Assembly: GCA_016647705.1 (NCBI GenBank)
Contig: CM028333.1
Span: 25,786,243-25,850,242 of the forward strand
Length of the DNA stretch: 64,000 bases
Source: Eucommia ulmoides
Taxonomy: Eukaryota; Streptophyta; Magnoliopsida; Garryales; Eucommiaceae
Direction: 5' to 3'
Shown piece after piece: positions 61,995 to 64,000 of the stretch. The notes beneath the pieces are model-generated. The model was not told the origin of the DNA, did not search any database, and saw only the letters and a list, made by a program, of their open reading frames with translations. A program made the translations under genes and the position numbers. Every line of letters begins with the position of its first letter. Positions within the stretch are counted from its first letter, which is position 1.

Positions 61995-63632
61995 TGGTAG
62001 TGAATTATTTTATCGCCACAATACCGCAAGTTTACGGGTTGAGTTTTAATAGTATAGGAAGTGTAAGGTTGTCGTATCCACAGGGATTGATTTAGATCAT
62101 CGTTAAGTACCACGATTATCGTAACTCAACTTTATCTACGTGTTCCATTTTGGGTTTTTTTTTTTATATAAAATAAATAAAACAAATATAAATACAAAAA
62201 TAAAATAAAATATGAATTTTCTATGCACAAATGTTTTAGGGGCTTGATTTCATCTCGTTATTCCCATGTTATCTTATTAAGTAATTATTAGTTAATTCCA
62301 TTCATTCAATAATTAAGGTCCCTGTGCTATTGCTCTCTCACTACCTCTCCCGAGCGTCAAGTGAGAGAATATGTAATCACTTCAATACTGATATTCCTTT
62401 CTTGTATTTAGGAGAAAACATTTGTTAAACCCGACCTTATAGATTATGCAAGCTCTAAATATCTTCCAATCTATTAAAGCTTACGTTGTGTTTAACCTAA
62501 GTCCGAACCCGAGATTACATCTCCCGGGTGTCAAATCCCAAGTTCTCAATTCAACCAAAACATCATGTGGGAGCATATTTTGGAAGCATTAAAGAGGCAA
62601 ACATAATTTAATGGAAAACCCAGTTGGTAAATCTAGAACTTGATCACCTCTTGATTTCACAACATCCAAAATACCCAACTAGATTACTTAGGTGTTGTTT
62701 TCTTCCCGAACTCACAACAACCTAAGTTATGCACTCCCAATTCCAATTACAAATTCAACCTCTCCTGAGTATATAATTCACAACCTAAAATCGTCTAACC
62801 CATTGGCCACATGAATCGAACATATTAAGCCTAGGGGATGCATAAAATGGAATTAAATCTAACAATTAACAAAATAATTTAAACATGGTTCAAACGAGAA
62901 CTACATCAAGTCCTAGATCTAGATATTAGCTCAACATAGACAAATCCATAACTAATATTGTAAATAATTTCATAAATGAAAACATGTGTTCAAAACAATA
63001 TCCCAAATACAAAATTTAAACAATATTAGGGAGAAGATGAGCAATTAAATCTATTTTGTAGAGAAGTTTTGCTCCAGATCTTCAATTTCATGCCTTTTGC
63101 TTCCTCCCTTGTTGTTCTCGCTTCGATCTCTCTCTTCCTCTTCGTTTTTCTCTCTCTCCTACTATGCTAAATGAGCCCTAAATGCCTATTTAATGATTTA
63201 GATCTGACCGTCGGTGCTACAGCGAGCGTTTTAGCACACTGTAGTGCACTAAGGGTAGAAATACTGATACAAGCGCGCTGCAACACATTTAAATTTGCGC
63301 TGCAACGCGCATTGGATAGCGCCTATACTTGGTTCATACTTGGGCCATATCTTTCTCGTCCGAACTCTGATTGAGGTGATTCAAAAGGATATAGAAATAT
63401 AGGACATAGATCTACAACTTTCATATTTTGAGGTGTTCCAAATACAGATTGCTGAGTGGCCAAAATCATTCTTGAAGTTACTGCACCTGTACTCGTTTTA
63501 CACACTTTCTCCTATTTATTTATATACCTACAAAACAATACAAAAACACATCAAACTAACAAAAATGCTTGAAAATACACAAATATTTTAACCTAAAAGT
63601 ACTTGATTTGTTGGTAAATAAACCACTCATCA
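61995..63632 (-). repeat. TG5 5' LTR
   Basis: 1638 bp; in minus orientation TGATGAGTGGTTTATT to AATTCACTACCA. The palindrome region at 63217-63325 has GCGCGCTGCAACAC, TGCGCTGCAACGCGCA and similar worn copies. Confidence 0.88.
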
Positions 63633-64000
63633 TTATTCTTTTTCCTTGAAAAAGAATTTGGTTTTGATTCATTTTGTAATTGAATTATTTTTTTGAGTGA
63701 TTTGTAGAGGTTCACCTTCTCTATGAAAAGGATAAGTGAGAGAGAATTAGGTTTGTCTTTAGCCTGGTAAAAATATAGGGTTCATTCTTAGCCCATGAAA
63801 AGGGTAAATTGTAAATGTTGATTTTGTGCCTCTACAAGAATCGTGAATTGTAAGGGTTTGATTCCGACCTGATAAAGAAATTAAGGGGTTTAGTGGATTT
63901 TGAATCTCCATGGAGCTTGATGGATTGGATGTAGGCATGATTAGATCGAACGAACCAGGATAAATTCTTGTGTGCTGCATTGATTTATTTTCTATCTTGT

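Larger units (their letters stand above)
57626..63632 (-). mobile_element. TG5: gag-only LTR element, sister type
   Basis: 5' LTR 61995-63632, primer site 61971-61988, gag traces 61900-61253, 3' LTR 57626-59231. Flanked by identical TTATT (57621-57625, 63633-63637) in the second C1-type LTR. Length is 6.0 kb. LTRs are about 91% alike over 270 bp by eye. Gag is related to TG1, but the LTR start (TGATGAAT/TGATGAGT) and most LTR sequence differ, so it is a sister family. Fossil with several breaks. Confidence 0.88.
5528..64000 (+). mobile_element. C1: outer Ty1/copia element, heavily nested, extends past window
   Basis: A SIRE-like copia fossil inserted in the Helitron. Its 5' LTR starts at 5528 (TATTGAATCC, counterpart of TGTTGAACTC at 56021) and ends at 14619, followed by a Met-tRNA-type primer site. 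A partial gag lies at 14680-14975 and 40284-41340. A second LTR of the same type and orientation starts at 56021 and is unfinished at 64000. Its own sequence is broken up by TG1, TG2, the hAT, the Mutator-like element and TG5. No pol is seen. The two LTRs are about 80% alike over 135 bp compared by eye, so it is old. That both LTRs belong to one element is likely but unproven, because the right TSD (partner of CTGTC at 5523-5527) lies outside the window and no clear purine tract precedes 56021. Confidence 0.65.
56021..64000 (+). repeat. Second C1-type LTR, interrupted by TG5, cut by window end
   Basis: It starts TGTTGAACTC at 56021. LTR sequence proper is 56021-57625 and 63638-64000. It matches the 5' LTR in order through the block starting near 63700 (counterpart 14100-14450). 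By that alignment about 170 bp remain beyond the window. The GTCAACCGATT motif cluster is at 56440-56790. Confidence 0.75.

Noticed and set aside
1-64000. Host genes
   Set aside because: Every convincing protein match is to a transposable element; remaining frames are short, composition-driven or in LTRs.

Overview
This window is plant nuclear repeat DNA, almost certainly from an angiosperm. The evidence is the set of families present: a Rep/PIF1 Helitron, SIRE-like Ty1/copia elements with an extra third reading frame, gag-only Ty3/gypsy-type elements primed by tRNA-Asp, a hAT element and a Mutator-like element. I found no host gene, rRNA, tRNA or CRISPR array. The species cannot be named from this sequence.

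The 64 kb is a nest of insertions, and nearly every boundary can be read from target-site duplications (TSDs). The oldest layer is a decayed minus-strand Helitron (1-about 5516), split by a 2.7-kb solo LTR (2077-4780, TSD AATAA). A copia element called C1 enters the Helitron at 5528 and appears to run past the right edge of the window. Its 5' LTR is interrupted by gag-only elements TG1 (5860-8101) and TG2 (8637-13486, TSD ATAGA). Its gag is interrupted by a hAT element (14976-40273). The hAT holds minus-strand copia C2 (15419-39831, TSD GCCTC). C2 holds plus-strand copia C3 (20611-33813, TSD AATGT). C3 holds solo LTR TG3 (23499-25242, TSD AAAGG). That makes six layers.

To the right of the remaining C1 gag lies an AT-rich spacer, then a Mutator-like element (43730-56006, 9-bp TSD with 8 matches). 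It was entered by rearranged gag-only element TG4 (43738-48506, TSD TTAAT) and by small-LTR copia C4 (48957-55402, TSD ATAAT). A second C1-type LTR starts at 56021. It is interrupted by gag-only element TG5 (57626-63632, TSD TTATT) and is still running at base 64000.

All retroelements here are fossils with decayed coding regions. LTR pairs judged by eye fit the nesting order: about 80% alike for C1, and about 91-95% for C2, C3, C4, TG2 and TG5.

The most unusual signals are regulatory-looking. (1) The LTRs of the gag-only family carry clusters of perfect GC-rich palindromes whose outer arms are kept while the core is swapped between copies. (2) C3 has a pair of GTAGTCGACTAC-like sites 23 bp apart in each LTR, and the same pair at the same spacing in the spacer ahead of its third reading frame. 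(3) TG4 ends in an LTR-derived inverted repeat of about 890 bp.
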